From Achatina immaculata (taxonomy: Eukaryota; Mollusca; Gastropoda; Stylommatophora; Achatinidae): 64,000 bases of DNA. Positions 44,601 through 48,948 of the stretch are shown piece after piece. The first letter of the stretch is position 1. Each line of letters opens with the position of its first letter. The DNA lies in assembly GCA_009760885.1 (NCBI GenBank), contig CM019707.1, positions 35,360,145 through 35,424,144 on the forward strand. Reading direction: 5' to 3'. Position numbers and translations under genes: made by a program. A model generated the notes under the pieces. The model saw only the letters and a list, made by a program, of their open reading frames with translations. It ran no database searches and was not told the origin of the DNA.

Positions 44601-47600
44601 TATTAAGTTCTTGTAAGTATGGATATATTTGTTCTTTTTTGTGTCCACGATATTTGAAGAACTCTTCTGTAGCATTTACATTCAAAGGCATTTATGTGTT
44701 TCTCAGCTGTTTTGTTAAGTGTCCAGGTCTCACAGGCATATTTTGCGATGGGAAAGATGCATGCCCTTAAAAATCTTATTTTTGTGGTTCTGTCTGCTCC
44801 TCTCCACAGATTCCTTAGTTGTTTTACTTTTTGAAGAGCGATAGATGTCCTCCTTTTAATTTCACTCATTGTATCTCCATTATTAGTTAGTAGTGATCCA
44901 AGATATTCAAAACTCTCCACTTCTTCCAGTTTATCCTCATTGATACATATTTCAGCTGCCTTGTTTGTTTTGTCACTTGTCATCAATTTAGTTTTCTTTG
45001 CATTAAGATAGAGGTTTTCCTCTTCGCTGTTCTTATGGACTGACATAATTAGTTTTTCCATTCCTTTTTGTGTTGTGGACAGTAATACTGTGTCATCAGC
45101 ATATCTAATCTCTGGTATTTCATAACCTCTAATTGTTATGGCATCGTAATATTCTTTGTCTATATCTTCTCTAACATTCCTCATTATACTTTCAGTATAC
45201 AAATTAAATAAGTAAGGTGACAATATGCACCCCTGATGGACCCCTTGTATTATGTCAAACCAAGTTGTTGTTTCACCATTTATTCTTACTACTGCTTGTT
45301 GGTCTAGATACAGCAGTGATGTTAATTGTATCAAATGTGTTGGAAATCCCATTTTTTCCATTATTTCCCAAAGTTTCTGGTGTTGTACACAATCAAATGC
45401 CTTTAAGTAGTCTATAAAGGATAAATATAGATTCACATTAAACTCTCTGCATTTCTCTATTATTAATCTTATATTGAATATATGATCTCTTGATCCTCTT
45501 CCTTGCCTGAAACCATCTTGGACTATACTGACTTCTTTAATTTCTTTTGAAGTCTACCCATTATAATTTTTAACAGAATTTTACTGGCATGACTAATCAG
45601 GGCAACAGTTCTGTAGTTTGTGCATAATAATTTCAGGTTACTCTTTTTTGGCAGTAGTATGAATATAATTCTTTTCCATTCTTTTGGCCAAATACCTGAA
45701 TGCCATATCTTTTTACACAGTGTGTGATAGATTGTTGCACATTCCTTTCCTCCTGCTTTAATGAATTCAACTGTTATCTCATCACATCCTGGTGATTTAC
45801 CATTTTTCAGATTCTTTATTGCCCATAAAACTTCTTCTATTGTCGGTTCAGGTTTTTTTCTCCTCCAATAATAATTCACACTGTTGATTTCTGCTTCCAC
45901 AGTCGGTTGTTTCATACATTCCTCTGCAATATTCCTTCCATCTTTCTAGAATTTCCTCTGTCTCTGTCAAGGTACTCCCCATCTCATCACAAATTACATT
46001 TAGCTTAGGTGTGACATTTCTCATCAATGTCTTCATTTCTTTAAACATTTCACTATCTCTTCCAGACTTATGATGTTCTTCTATTCTTTAACAACAATCT
46101 TGTATGTATTGTTTTTTGTCTTTTCTTATATTTCTTCATACTTCTTTTATTAAAGTTTTATATTCCTCTTTGTTGTTGTTTGTTACTTTCCATTGCGTCT
46201 TCATTTCTCTATGTTGTTTTATCAGTTCTAGTGTACCTGTTGTAATCTATCCATTCTTTTGTGTTTTCTTTACTGGAACCATGTCTTTAGCTGTTGTTAC
46301 TAAGATATCTCTGGCCTGCGTAGCCAATTCATCTGGTGTCATCTCCTCCTGTACAGCCATCAGGATTTCGAAACGATTCTTCACTTCTATACCGTACTGT
46401 TCTGTAATTTTTGAAAGATCAAAGCTGAGTGGTCTTGATCCCCTAACTGTCTTTTTTATCTTTATCTTCATGTCTGTTATTAATAACTCATGGTCCGTGT
46501 CACAGTCAGCACCTGGTAAAGTTTTTGCTGATGTTATACTTGACCTCCACCTTCTTTGGACTCAAATGTAATCTATTTGAATCTTGGTTTTCCCATCAGG
46601 TGATGTCCATGTGTAAAGTCTTCTTGGATATTGTTTAAAAAGTGTGTTAGTGATCATTAGCTCTATGTCTTATGCTAAATTTCCCTCATCTTCTGCTCTT
46701 TCTGTACCACTCTTTACATTAGAATCCCCCATTATTAATACAATATCATTTTTCCGTACCTGGTCTATTGTCGTTTGCAGTGTGTTATAAAAGTCTTCTA
46801 CTTGCTCTTCTTCTGCTGCTGATGTAGGTGCATATATCTGGATGATTGTTACATTTCTAGGAATGCCCTTAAGTCTGATTGTGTGGATTATATCACTTAC
46901 TGGATTGTAGCCTAGTGATGCTATACCCGTATAGCCCCCGATCAGGGTGACGTGAAGCCATGGCATGGAAATGAAATAGATATATATATAGGTAAGTTGT
47001 CTTCAGCCTGCACTGGTTTAACTTCATAAATTCTAATCAGTATTTGTTTAATTCTGACTTGACGGCCTCACTCCAAAAAGGTCAAAAAGTAGATCGGAAT
47101 TATCAACTAGAAACTGCCTCAGCTGCAATCAAAAGGTCACATGCGTTACAGATTTCAGTAATTAAAACATCAAATCGGCCATTTAAACTCGACTTCTGTC
47201 TTAATTGCATGATGAACAAATACAAAGTCTCAAAATGGTGGTAGTCGAATGAGTGTTGCTCATTCCACTATCCCTAGCCTCGATACTCTATAAATCAAGA
47301 CAAAACAGTTCTATGTCGAGAAGCTAACTGTAAACCTAATTCTCGACAGTAAATTAAACAATCCGAAATCATCCGTTAATTTCTGTTACATTCAACAGTT
47401 ACGTGTAAACGATGGGCATCCACAAAGATGTGAGCTCTCTTCCTTTTGTAGAGAATGACTTACAAACGATTAAAGGTCACACAAAATATGGCGTGATGCA
47501 AATTTAACTGAGGCGAAACATTAACCTTTGAGCAGTGGCAGAGAAAAGATAAAATCTGTCTTCTGCTGCCGTGTCCCTGCAATTTCATGGACGCCGCCAT
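2474..47600 (-). CDS. PCCA: Propionyl-CoA carboxylase alpha subunit gene, 3'-partial (15 ordinary exons plus one chimeric exon)
   Basis: Encodes the biotin carboxylase/biotin carrier subunit of mitochondrial propionyl-CoA carboxylase (ATP- and bicarbonate-dependent carboxylation of biotin, then propionyl-CoA to methylmalonyl-CoA in matrix). Exons, in transcript order, are 47600-47526, 34709-34599, 31886-31770, 29389-29276, 27527-27474, 21941-21773, (chimeric 20029-19880), 18132-18054, 16472-16370, 12034-11940, 11783-11701, 11131-10920, 8016-7942, 5849-5705, 4455-4345 and 2576-2474. All have AG/GT borders and compatible phases. Without the chimeric exon they total 1646 nt, about 548 codons; the human protein is 728 residues, so about the last 180 residues (rest of BT linker and the biotinyl domain with AMKM) lie left of position 1. 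Seen motifs: [61 protein letters not shown] is preferred over MCCC1 or pyruvate carboxylase because of the N-terminal pattern and the post-BC segment ending QLRARKF. Splice sites were assigned by eye; exon 1 is the least certain. Confidence 0.93.
2660..2795. repeat. 33-bp repeat, about 4 copies
   Basis: Unit contains ACATGGAAATCTGCAAAG and AAGATGGCCAAG. Intronic, just upstream (transcript sense) of PCCA exon 15. Confidence 0.85.
3258..3875. repeat. (TA)n-rich compound array, about 10 units
   Basis: Each unit of about 50-75 bp joins a (TA)n stretch to CTTGTGCAGACAGGGGACCC and TCTGTACAGATATAAATT. Length varies through the (TA)n part. PCCA intron. Confidence 0.93.
3885..4125. repeat. 39-bp minisatellite, about 6 copies
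   Basis: Unit contains GGAAGAATCAGTTACCTTTT and TGTTCTTTCTTTAGTGTTA. On the minus strand each unit holds AAAGGTAACT, a donor-like string, downstream of PCCA exon 14. Confidence 0.92.
4345..4455 (-). CDS. PCCA: PCCA exon 14: end of biotin carboxylase C-domain
   Basis: 111 nt, acceptor TTTCCAG|GAGTTA, donor TTCAAAG|GTAAAT. Encodes [18 protein letters not shown] then [18 protein letters not shown], the usual end of the BC domain. A 39-bp repeat array starts about 220 bp further on. Confidence 0.96.
4456..5704. other. PCCA intron between exons 13 and 14
   Basis: Mostly unique AT-rich sequence. A 28-bp repeat (ATGCAATTATTCAGGAATAC, about 4 copies) lies at 4845-4976 and a (GAAA)n tract at 5577-5612. 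No gene seen. Confidence 0.75.
5705..5849 (-). CDS. PCCA: PCCA exon 13: biotin carboxylase C-domain
   Basis: 145 nt, acceptor ACCCATAG|ACCCGC, donor ATTAAAG|GTAGAA. Encodes [30 protein letters not shown] and [10 protein letters not shown]. The YYDPLICKL strand is conserved across biotin carboxylases. Confidence 0.96.
5941..5978. repeat. (TC)n microsatellite
   Basis: CTCTCT run just 5' (transcript sense) of PCCA exon 13. The flank to 6280 is T-rich with no recognisable gene. Confidence 0.85.
6285..6893. repeat. Short 24-bp repeat then 45-bp minisatellite, about 11 copies
   Basis: 6285-6375 has about four copies of ACCAGGAGTTATCAAAGAT. 6396-6893 has a 45-bp unit with GAGCTGTAACATTACTACAG and CCTGTTATGTGGAGCATACT. 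The 45-bp unit leaves several frames open on both strands, producing non-genic ORFs of up to 179 codons. Confidence 0.94.
7245..7800. repeat. 41-bp array grading into a 46-bp array
   Basis: Core CTGACAGTCTTCTGCTGG is shared. The left half has AATGTTTTATTGTAACCATG, the right half TAATGTTCTACTGTTAACTG plus TGCATCGA. This shows a minisatellite unit changing length along one array. PCCA intron next to exon 12. Confidence 0.92.
7942..8016 (-). CDS. PCCA: PCCA exon 12: start of biotin carboxylase C-domain
   Basis: 75 bp, exactly 25 codons, acceptor TCTCCAG|GATCCT, donor GATTAT|GTAAGT. Encodes [17 protein letters not shown] then VEPNHLDY, the entry to the biotin carboxylase C-terminal domain (PF02785). 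Confidence 0.96.
8223..9456 (-). mobile_element. mariner transposon, 1234 bp, inactive
   Basis: Flanked by TA duplications (8221-8222, 9457-9458), with TIRs of about 34 bp sharing AATAAGTTCTCGGCATAAGG / GATAAGTTCTCGGCATAAGG. The minus-strand transposase is broken into several frames: N-terminal helix-turn-helix region at 9108-9296 ([20 protein letters not shown]), the catalytic [20 protein letters not shown] block near 8830 and QQDSAPVH near 8540. The block that should carry PYSPDLAPSDY is missing, so the third catalytic Asp is lost; frameshifts and internal deletion make it dead. Confidence 0.92.
9476..9737. repeat. 37-bp minisatellite, about 7 copies
   Basis: Unit contains TTCACATTTGGAAAGGTTTT and CTAAATTTCCTTCATAA. 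It begins about 20 bp beyond the mariner end and resumes for one unit at 9951-9982, after a SINE insertion. Confidence 0.9.
9738..9948 (-). mobile_element. tRNA-derived SINE (same family as 59038-59462)
   Basis: On the minus strand it has an A-box-like GTGGCTAGATAGC (about 9915-9928), a B box GGTTCAAATCCC (complement of 9881-9892), then the shared body TCTTGTGATTTTTCATTCTC, GATTTTTTCGAGG and tail TTTCCTATTTATAAAAATA. It is inserted into the 37-bp array. Confidence 0.82.
9983..10919. other. PCCA intron with unidentified moderately GC-rich block
   Basis: 10270-10770 is richer in GC than its surroundings and includes a 101-codon ORF (10334-10639, plus strand) starting [18 protein letters not shown] and followed by an AAGAAGAAG tract. 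I do not recognise it; it may be a fragment of an interspersed repeat. A C(10) run lies near 10110. Confidence 0.4.
10920..11131 (-). CDS. PCCA: PCCA exon 11: catalytic core of biotin carboxylase
   Basis: 212 nt, acceptor CATGCAG|GCACTG, donor GCTGAG|GTTTGT. Encodes [18 protein letters not shown], then [16 protein letters not shown], ending [17 protein letters not shown] carries the metal-binding Glu and catalytic Arg of the BC active site, both intact. Confidence 0.97.
11701..11783 (-). CDS. PCCA: PCCA exon 10: ATP-grasp domain
   Basis: 83 nt, acceptor TTTACAG|CATATT, donor TCTGCTG|GTGAGT. Encodes [19 protein letters not shown] and the start of the YDSAGTVEF strand. Confidence 0.96.
11940..12034 (-). 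CDS. PCCA: PCCA exon 9: ATP-grasp domain
   Basis: 95 nt, acceptor TTTGTAG|ATTTTA, donor CCAAG|GTGAGT. Encodes [18 protein letters not shown] then [13 protein letters not shown]; the [14 protein letters not shown] stretch is a signature of biotin-dependent carboxylases and carbamoyl-phosphate synthases. Confidence 0.97.
12222..13062. repeat. 35-bp minisatellite, about 24 copies
   Basis: Unit contains CAGTTTGGTTGGGTGTATCA and TGAAAGTAAGACTCA. Left copies carry ACTCAC, right copies AACTGAC or AATTGAC, showing patchy spread of variants. PCCA intron 8. Confidence 0.95.
13362..16150. repeat. 45-bp minisatellite, about 62 copies, with an E-box in each unit
   Basis: Unit contains GTAGCTGCTTCTTGCTGTGG, ACAACATTGCACGTGTCG and TTACTT. 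Regional variants form blocks: GCGG/TTGCTTG in 13500-14330, ATCGCACG in 14600-15050, GCGG/TTACTTG in 15090-15350. A few 1-2 bp deletions occur (14336, 14604, 14942, 15003). Long ORFs on the minus strand (up to 379 codons) follow from a stop-free unit divisible by three and are not genes. Confidence 0.97.
16370..16472 (-). CDS. PCCA: PCCA exon 8: ATP-grasp domain
   Basis: 103 nt, acceptor TTTTCAG|GCAAGCC, donor ATTCAG|GTGAAT. Encodes [18 protein letters not shown], then [16 protein letters not shown], nearly invariant in animal PCCA. E and K of the EKYI segment line the ATP site in this family. Confidence 0.96.
16775..17625. repeat. 56-bp minisatellite, about 15 copies
   Basis: Unit contains AACATTATCATTAGTGGATC, TCCATCATTGTAAACTAGGC and TTCATAAATAAC. 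PCCA intron 7. Confidence 0.95.
17838..18018. repeat. 36-bp minisatellite, 5 copies, next to the PCCA exon 7 donor
   Basis: Unit contains CATAAGTTTCTCTGACACAA and TCTTCTCAGCCATCAA. It starts about 35 bp into the intron after exon 7. Confidence 0.93.
18054..18132 (-). CDS. PCCA: PCCA exon 7: glycine-rich ATP loop
   Basis: 79 nt, phase 1 to phase 0 + 2 nt, acceptor TTATCAG|CT, donor GCAAG|GTCAGT. Encodes [19 protein letters not shown] followed by [18 protein letters not shown] is the nucleotide-binding loop of the ATP-grasp domain (PF02786). Confidence 0.96.
18325..18495. repeat. 42-bp repeat, 4 copies (duplicate at 20222-20392)
   Basis: Unit contains AAAATACTTATAATTTCACT and TGACTTATA; it lies inside the 1.9-kb duplication, so both copies occur. 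Confidence 0.9.
18738..19235. repeat. 33-bp purine-rich minisatellite, copy A, about 15 units
   Basis: Unit contains GAAGGGAGCCAGTGAGGGG and AGAAGGATGTAGAT. The plus strand is purine-rich with G-runs. Minus-strand ORFs of about 200 codons are repeat artefacts. Confidence 0.95.
19880..20029 (-). CDS. PCCA: Chimeric PCCA exon made by tandem duplication (exon 7 head fused to exon 6 tail)
   Basis: This 150-bp open exon begins with the exon 7 acceptor and [14 protein letters not shown], then switches at 19988/19989 to [11 protein letters not shown]...NEI and the exon 6 donor GTAAGT. Both ends are phase 1, so it can be spliced between exons 6 and 7 without a frameshift, adding 50 residues that duplicate the ATP-grasp entry and a shortened glycine loop lacking GMRIA. 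Inclusion should disrupt ATP binding; skipping restores the normal protein. It may be an assembly duplicate. Confidence 0.7.
20635..21128. repeat. 33-bp purine-rich minisatellite, copy B
   Basis: Second copy of the array at 18738-19235, with short deletions giving GAGGGGATGGATG at about 20856 and 21055. These are the main differences between the two duplication units. Confidence 0.95.
21773..21941 (-). CDS. PCCA: PCCA exon 6: N-domain end / ATP-grasp start
   Basis: 169 nt, phase 0 to phase 1, acceptor TTAACAG|AAAGAA, donor GAAATTT|GTAAGT. Reads [20 protein letters not shown], then [26 protein letters not shown] and QLANEI. The MGDK segment leads into the ATP-grasp fold. The 3' 109 nt also occur in the chimeric exon at 19880-20029. 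Confidence 0.95.
22030..24658. repeat. 33-bp minisatellite, about 79 copies
   Basis: Unit contains GATGCTGCTGGTAAAAGAAA and GAAAGGAGTACAT. Variants (GTTAGAG, GTTATAG, GTGCTTG) are clustered; 24120-24410 is a nearly uniform block of GTGCATGATGCTGCTGGTTA units. ORFs of 432 codons (plus) and 392 codons (minus) simply read the 11-residue unit; no start context or homology supports a gene. PCCA intron 5. Confidence 0.97.
24659..25117. other. PCCA intron 5 spacer between two large arrays
   Basis: Unique sequence with a C(9) run near 24790 and a short CCTTATCCATGTCCT-type repeat near 24900-24970. No gene seen. Confidence 0.7.
25118..26650. repeat. 24-bp minisatellite, about 63 copies
   Basis: Unit contains CTTGGTCAGCTCTTCTTCAT plus TAGT; variants GGCCAGC and CACTGGT are interspersed. 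Three frames stay open for more than 500 codons: minus TNEEELTK, plus SLGQLFFI and SSSLVLVS. Simultaneous openness of several frames and lack of any flanking coding sequence argue against a gene. Confidence 0.96.
27075..27465. repeat. 34-bp minisatellite, about 11 copies
   Basis: Unit contains GAGATGAGGCTGTAAAGAGG and GAAGTAACTAGAT. It ends beside the donor of PCCA exon 5. 26652-27074 to its left is unique intron. Confidence 0.93.
27474..27527 (-). CDS. PCCA: PCCA exon 5: HPGYGFL motif exon
   Basis: A 54-bp exon of 18 codons, [18 protein letters not shown], between TTCCAG and GTAAGT. HPGYGFLSEN is the hallmark of the biotin carboxylase N-domain. A 34-bp minisatellite ends only about 10 bp beyond its donor. 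Confidence 0.95.
27885..28575. repeat. About 108-bp higher-order repeat, 6 copies
   Basis: Two related half-units alternate: ...AACAAGTTATCTTGCTGTAG + TCACATTACCTGACAG and ...AACAAGTTATCCTGCAATAG + TCACACCACCTGACAG. This is a dimeric organisation. PCCA intron 4. Confidence 0.92.
28829..29118 (-). mobile_element. 5'-truncated LINE, family A (RTE/BovB-like), 3' end
   Basis: The minus strand encodes the C-terminal tail [19 protein letters not shown]..., then [16 protein letters not shown] and [12 protein letters not shown]..., ending in (AATG)n. Same sequence in family-A copies at 39651, 43075, 44324, 53826 and 57030. Confidence 0.88.
29276..29389 (-). CDS. PCCA: PCCA exon 4: biotin carboxylase N-domain
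   Basis: 38 codons, phase 0 at both ends. Contains [18 protein letters not shown] and the helix [12 protein letters not shown]. Acceptor GTTTAG|GTTCAC is good; the donor GCG|GTCTGT is a weak 5' splice site but gives the exact junction AQA-VHPGYG expected of the family. Confidence 0.94.
29689..30905 (+). mobile_element. mariner transposon, second copy, inactive
   Basis: Left end TGAGGGGTGTTCAGAAAGTA is a typical mariner TIR. The plus strand encodes ...[48 protein letters not shown], then (after frame changes) [18 protein letters not shown] and GIHALFSR. The usual HDNAHPH reads HNNAHPH, so the second catalytic Asp is replaced; frameshifts add to inactivation. The right TIR is not found: a tandem array starts there. 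Confidence 0.88.
30905..31517. repeat. 45-bp minisatellite, about 14 copies
   Basis: Unit contains GACATCTTCCTGCATCATAA and GCCATATTCTAAGATACAAA; the right half has GAGCTAAAACACAAACAACA. It starts where the mariner right terminus should be. Confidence 0.93.
31770..31886 (-). CDS. PCCA: PCCA exon 3: start of biotin carboxylase N-terminal domain
   Basis: 39 codons from acceptor TTGGCAG|AAG to donor GCT|GTGAGT. Contains [20 protein letters not shown] and [12 protein letters not shown], the first strand/helix of the biotin carboxylase N-domain (family PF00289), almost residue for residue as in animal PCCA. Confidence 0.96.
32045..32908 (+). mobile_element. Third mariner-type element, internally deleted and decayed
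   Basis: Ends TGTTTAAAAAGTATCCAACG and (inverted) TGTACAAAAAGTATCCCAAC. Plus-strand fragments fit the mariner N-terminus ([19 protein letters not shown]), the middle ([18 protein letters not shown]), HHDNAPAHS near 32550 and the C-terminal KCV...GEYLEWD. Several stops and frame changes; a central segment is missing. A G(12) run is at 32126. Confidence 0.82.
32909..33560. repeat. 37-bp minisatellite, about 17 copies
   Basis: Unit contains TTCATATACCTGTACAACCT and CTTCTATCATTCTGAGG. It abuts the right TIR of the mariner-type element, whose flank ...TGTACATATACCTGTACAAC is the first unit. Confidence 0.93.
33640..34598. repeat. 49-bp minisatellite derived from the PCCA exon 2 donor, about 18 copies
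   Basis: On the minus strand the unit reads CCAGAAGAAGCAGTAAGTTT, GTATTTTTGTTATCCATTAA, AATATATG. This matches the last 13 bases of exon 2 (CCAGAAGAAGCG), its GTAAGT donor and the start of the intron. Most units keep GTAAGT; variants include GTGAGT (34543) and a lost donor near 34097. It continues directly from the true donor at 34598. Confidence 0.95.
34599..34709 (-). CDS. PCCA: PCCA exon 2: mature N-terminal region
   Basis: 37 codons, acceptor CCAACAG|GTACTAAG, donor GAAGCG|GTAAGT. It reads [11 protein letters not shown]... to ...KYIPEEA and joins in phase to [11 protein letters not shown] of exon 3; vertebrate PCCA has a comparable short spacer (YDPNEKTFDKI) at this point. The 3' end of this exon plus its donor is the template of the minisatellite at 33640-34598. 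Confidence 0.82.
34790..35065 (+). mobile_element. 3' fragment of an RNase H-type LINE
   Basis: Plus frame reads [20 protein letters not shown] then [15 protein letters not shown], matching the C-terminal region of I/Jockey-like LINEs that end in a Cys motif. No other part was recognised; 35065-35567 is AT-rich intron without a gene. Confidence 0.6.
35568..36298. repeat. About 81-bp minisatellite, 9 copies
   Basis: Unit contains CCTGCCTGAAGTCAGTAATA, ATGGGAATCATGATAAGTGT and GATGTGCTCCTCCAAGTTGG. 81 is divisible by 3, giving a 266-codon minus-strand ORF by repeat alone. Confidence 0.94.
36377..37602 (-). mobile_element. GAA-tailed retroposon copy 1 (5'-truncated)
   Basis: Flanked by a 13-bp target duplication GCCAAAACTGTCT (36364-36376 and 37603-37615). 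Left edge is (TTC)n, i.e. a (GAA)n 3' tail on the minus strand. The body has modules of about 90-100 bp: three with TTGGACTTTCTCACCGGAAA and GGTGAGAGGTGGTTGCCCAT, then several with TTTCACCCCTGG and TTTAGGCATATTTCACCAGT. It lacks the last about 200 bp (5' end) of copies 2 and 3. No ORF. Confidence 0.85.
37730..38880. repeat. 38-bp minisatellite, about 30 copies
   Basis: Unit contains CATTCTTGGTACATGTGCCG and TGGTTTCACTGCCCCTGA; 38- and 39-bp units (TGGTTTTCAC) mix, so ORFs switch frame within the array. PCCA intron 1. Confidence 0.95.
38946..39265. repeat. 60-bp dimeric repeat (2 x 30 bp), about 5 copies
   Basis: Alternating TTCTTCTCCAATATTCTCCA + CCTGTACCAT and TTCTTCTCCAATATTCTTAA + CTTGTACTAT. 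Confidence 0.92.
39571..39639. repeat. Perfect 30-bp inverted repeat (hairpin)
   Basis: Arms 39571-39600 and 39610-39639 are exact reverse complements around a 9-base loop ATGAACTGC. The loop plus next bases equals the target duplication of the adjoining LINE, so the hairpin probably formed at that insertion. Confidence 0.93.
39651..40096 (+). mobile_element. 5'-truncated LINE, family A
   Basis: Flanked by target duplications ATGAACTGCAG (39640-39650, 40097-40107). Encodes [37 protein letters not shown] and the [12 protein letters not shown] tail with one frame change, ending (AATG)n. Confidence 0.92.
40108..40504. other. PCCA intron 1 spacer with T-runs
   Basis: Poly-T tracts near 40120 and 40170. 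No gene or element recognised. Confidence 0.6.
40505..40920. repeat. 31-bp minisatellite, about 13 copies
   Basis: Unit contains TAGTTTGCCAACCCTGATTC and TAGCATGTCAG, with a longer 60-bp variant at 40580-40690. Confidence 0.92.
41022..43618 (+). mobile_element. LINE family A, reverse transcriptase region, split by retroposon copy 2
   Basis: RT motifs are seen: [39 protein letters not shown] and the catalytic YADDTVLLS. The 5' part (endonuclease) is absent. ORF breaks at the 41647-43074 insertion and resumes at 43086 with [14 protein letters not shown]..., ending GHLAHN* and (AATG)2. Confidence 0.92.
41647..43074 (-). mobile_element. GAA-tailed retroposon copy 2, inserted in a LINE
   Basis: 1428 bp between 11-bp target duplications TGAGGGAAATT (41636-41646, 43075-43085). 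The interrupted LINE ORF resumes exactly after the second duplication. Same modules as copies 1 and 3. The 5' end (minus sense) begins GGTTCTAAGGAC. Confidence 0.92.
44030..44323 (+). mobile_element. tRNA-derived SINE, second family
   Basis: Head with A box TTAGCTGAGTGATAAGGC (44083-44100) and B box GGGTTCAATCCC (44118-44129), followed by T-run and a body with GAGTCCACCCAGCCTCTAAC. Its end is interrupted by a LINE; the tail ATGGCATGGAAATGAAATAG resumes at 46960. The tRNA cloverleaf is degenerate, so it is not a tRNA gene. Confidence 0.75.
44324..46959 (-). mobile_element. LINE family A, longest copy (endonuclease to 3' tail), inactive
   Basis: Target duplications ATGGCATGGAA (44313-44323, 46960-46970). 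Minus strand, 5' to 3': endonuclease remnant [20 protein letters not shown] and [13 protein letters not shown] (46670-46966); connector [20 protein letters not shown] (45523-45915); [32 protein letters not shown] and YADDTVLLS (44603-45436); C-terminus to 44330. The layout is that of RTE/BovB-type LINEs. Frameshifts at about 45460, 45900 and 46100 and loss of the 5' end make it inactive. Confidence 0.92.
46971..47525. other. Unique intronic sequence 3' of PCCA exon 1
   Basis: Apart from the (TA)n near 46980 there are no repeats. Nothing recognised. Confidence 0.6.
47526..47600 (-). CDS. PCCA: PCCA exon 1: start codon and putative mitochondrial transit peptide
   Basis: Reads [11 protein letters not shown]... 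for 25 codons, rich in S/R/K, with no acidic residue, as expected of a matrix-targeting presequence. The ATG at 47600 lies in AATATGGCGGC, close to the TISU consensus (SAASATGGCGGC), an initiator known to be enriched in mitochondrial genes with very short 5' UTRs. The exon ends ...TGCTCAAAG|GTTAAT, phase 0, matching the phase-0 acceptor of exon 2. The donor GTTAAT is weak, and 12.8 kb of intron follow, so an extra small exon or another start cannot be excluded. Homology cannot help because transit peptides are poorly conserved. Confidence 0.6.
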
Positions 47601-47605
47601 ATTAA
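47585..47605 (-). promoter_or_regulatory. TISU-like translation initiator at the PCCA start
   Basis: AATATGGCGGC around the ATG fits the TISU core (AANATGGCGGC), which also binds YY1 in DNA. Known TISU genes have 5' UTRs of about 12 nt and are often mitochondrial. A transcription start within tens of bases to the right of 47600 would be expected. Confidence 0.5.
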
Positions 47606-48948
47606 TGTGTATATACAACAAAAAACTGGACTCAAATAACGGTCACAAAACGTTCTACGAACAAAACAATTGTTACTTACCGCACTAAAATATTAACCCT
47701 TACCCTCCACTCCACTCCGCAACTCAGCACATGAGAACAACTGGGACAATAAAGATTCAGACTAGCCAAAGCCTGGACAGAATAATTCTTTGTTATGACT
47801 CCTGACCTCCCAACATTGACTAGTTCGGCTTATTTTGCCAACTCTGGCAAAATTTGAAAAGCATATGGCGTGATACCTGAATTCGTTGAAGGGAATGAAT
47901 GTAGCATGCATGCGGTTTATCTATCTGAAATCTCTGTTGCTGTTGTACGGAATTGTTCTATTTTTCTTCTGATCCACAACTCCTGACGCTCTCGTTACTC
48001 AGTGCAGTCTGGAAAGAGAAAAATATTCGATATATGCATGAATAATGTGCACCAGTGGTGGCACTGGCACAAGCTTTCATGGAAGGGCGTTTTCATTTCC
48101 ACGTAAGCACACGTGTCACAATCATTTCACAGGCAGATTCGCTGCTGACAGATGGTAGAGCTGACATCATTGTTGAATGTACTGTACACTGTTGTACTGA
48201 TATGTTTCTCTGAGTGAGATGAGTTAGTTTATAATGTTGCTCGCGCATTTCATGTGGGGGGGGGGGGGAGATGGTAAGGGCCTGGTTTTTCACTGGTTAT
48301 GTTTCCGTGGGAAGATGGCACTTGCACTGATTTATAATCCCAGAATGCAATCATGAAACAAAAACTGACGTGCTGTTTCTCTATTTTCACGATCCTTAAA
48401 CGATTTTCCAAACGTTCTTTCGGAAACCTAAAGATACATGAATGTATGTTACCATATAATACAGAACGATTTATCTAAAGTAGACTGGTGGTTAATTAGA
48501 GCTGCAAGTGAGGCCAATGTCTCATTTCACGCATGCAAAGAAAAGGCACAATCACGCCACGACATACTTGTGATATTATGGCGTGATTCATTTTTTTTTT
48601 TTTTTGCATGCATTAAATCAGATGGTGGCCTCCCGAGAGGCGAACTGTACTTCTCAGTTAGTTTCCGAGGGAGAGGGAAGTATAATAAGTTAACTATAAG
48701 TTAACTAAACGTGTTATGATGTGTTAAATATTAAGTAGGTCAGCACGTTGAGATATGTCCACAAAATGGAAAATGGGACAGTCATAAATCTTGCAATACT
48801 CAGTAGTCACTGCATTGTGGAGCATAATATCGATTCACATTTATTAGCGATTTATACGTTACAAATTTACAAGCGATTTACATTTATTATTACATTACAT
48901 TTATTATTATAAAAAGCAAGCAATCTGTGTATGGTCCTTCCCGTGCCG
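47601..48948. other. PCCA upstream flank
   Basis: The longest array-free stretch of the window. Holds a putative alternative donor GTGCG|GTAAGT (minus, 47679-47686), a G(11) run near 48258, and T(15) near 48590. Likely contains the PCCA promoter close to 47600. Confidence 0.5.
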
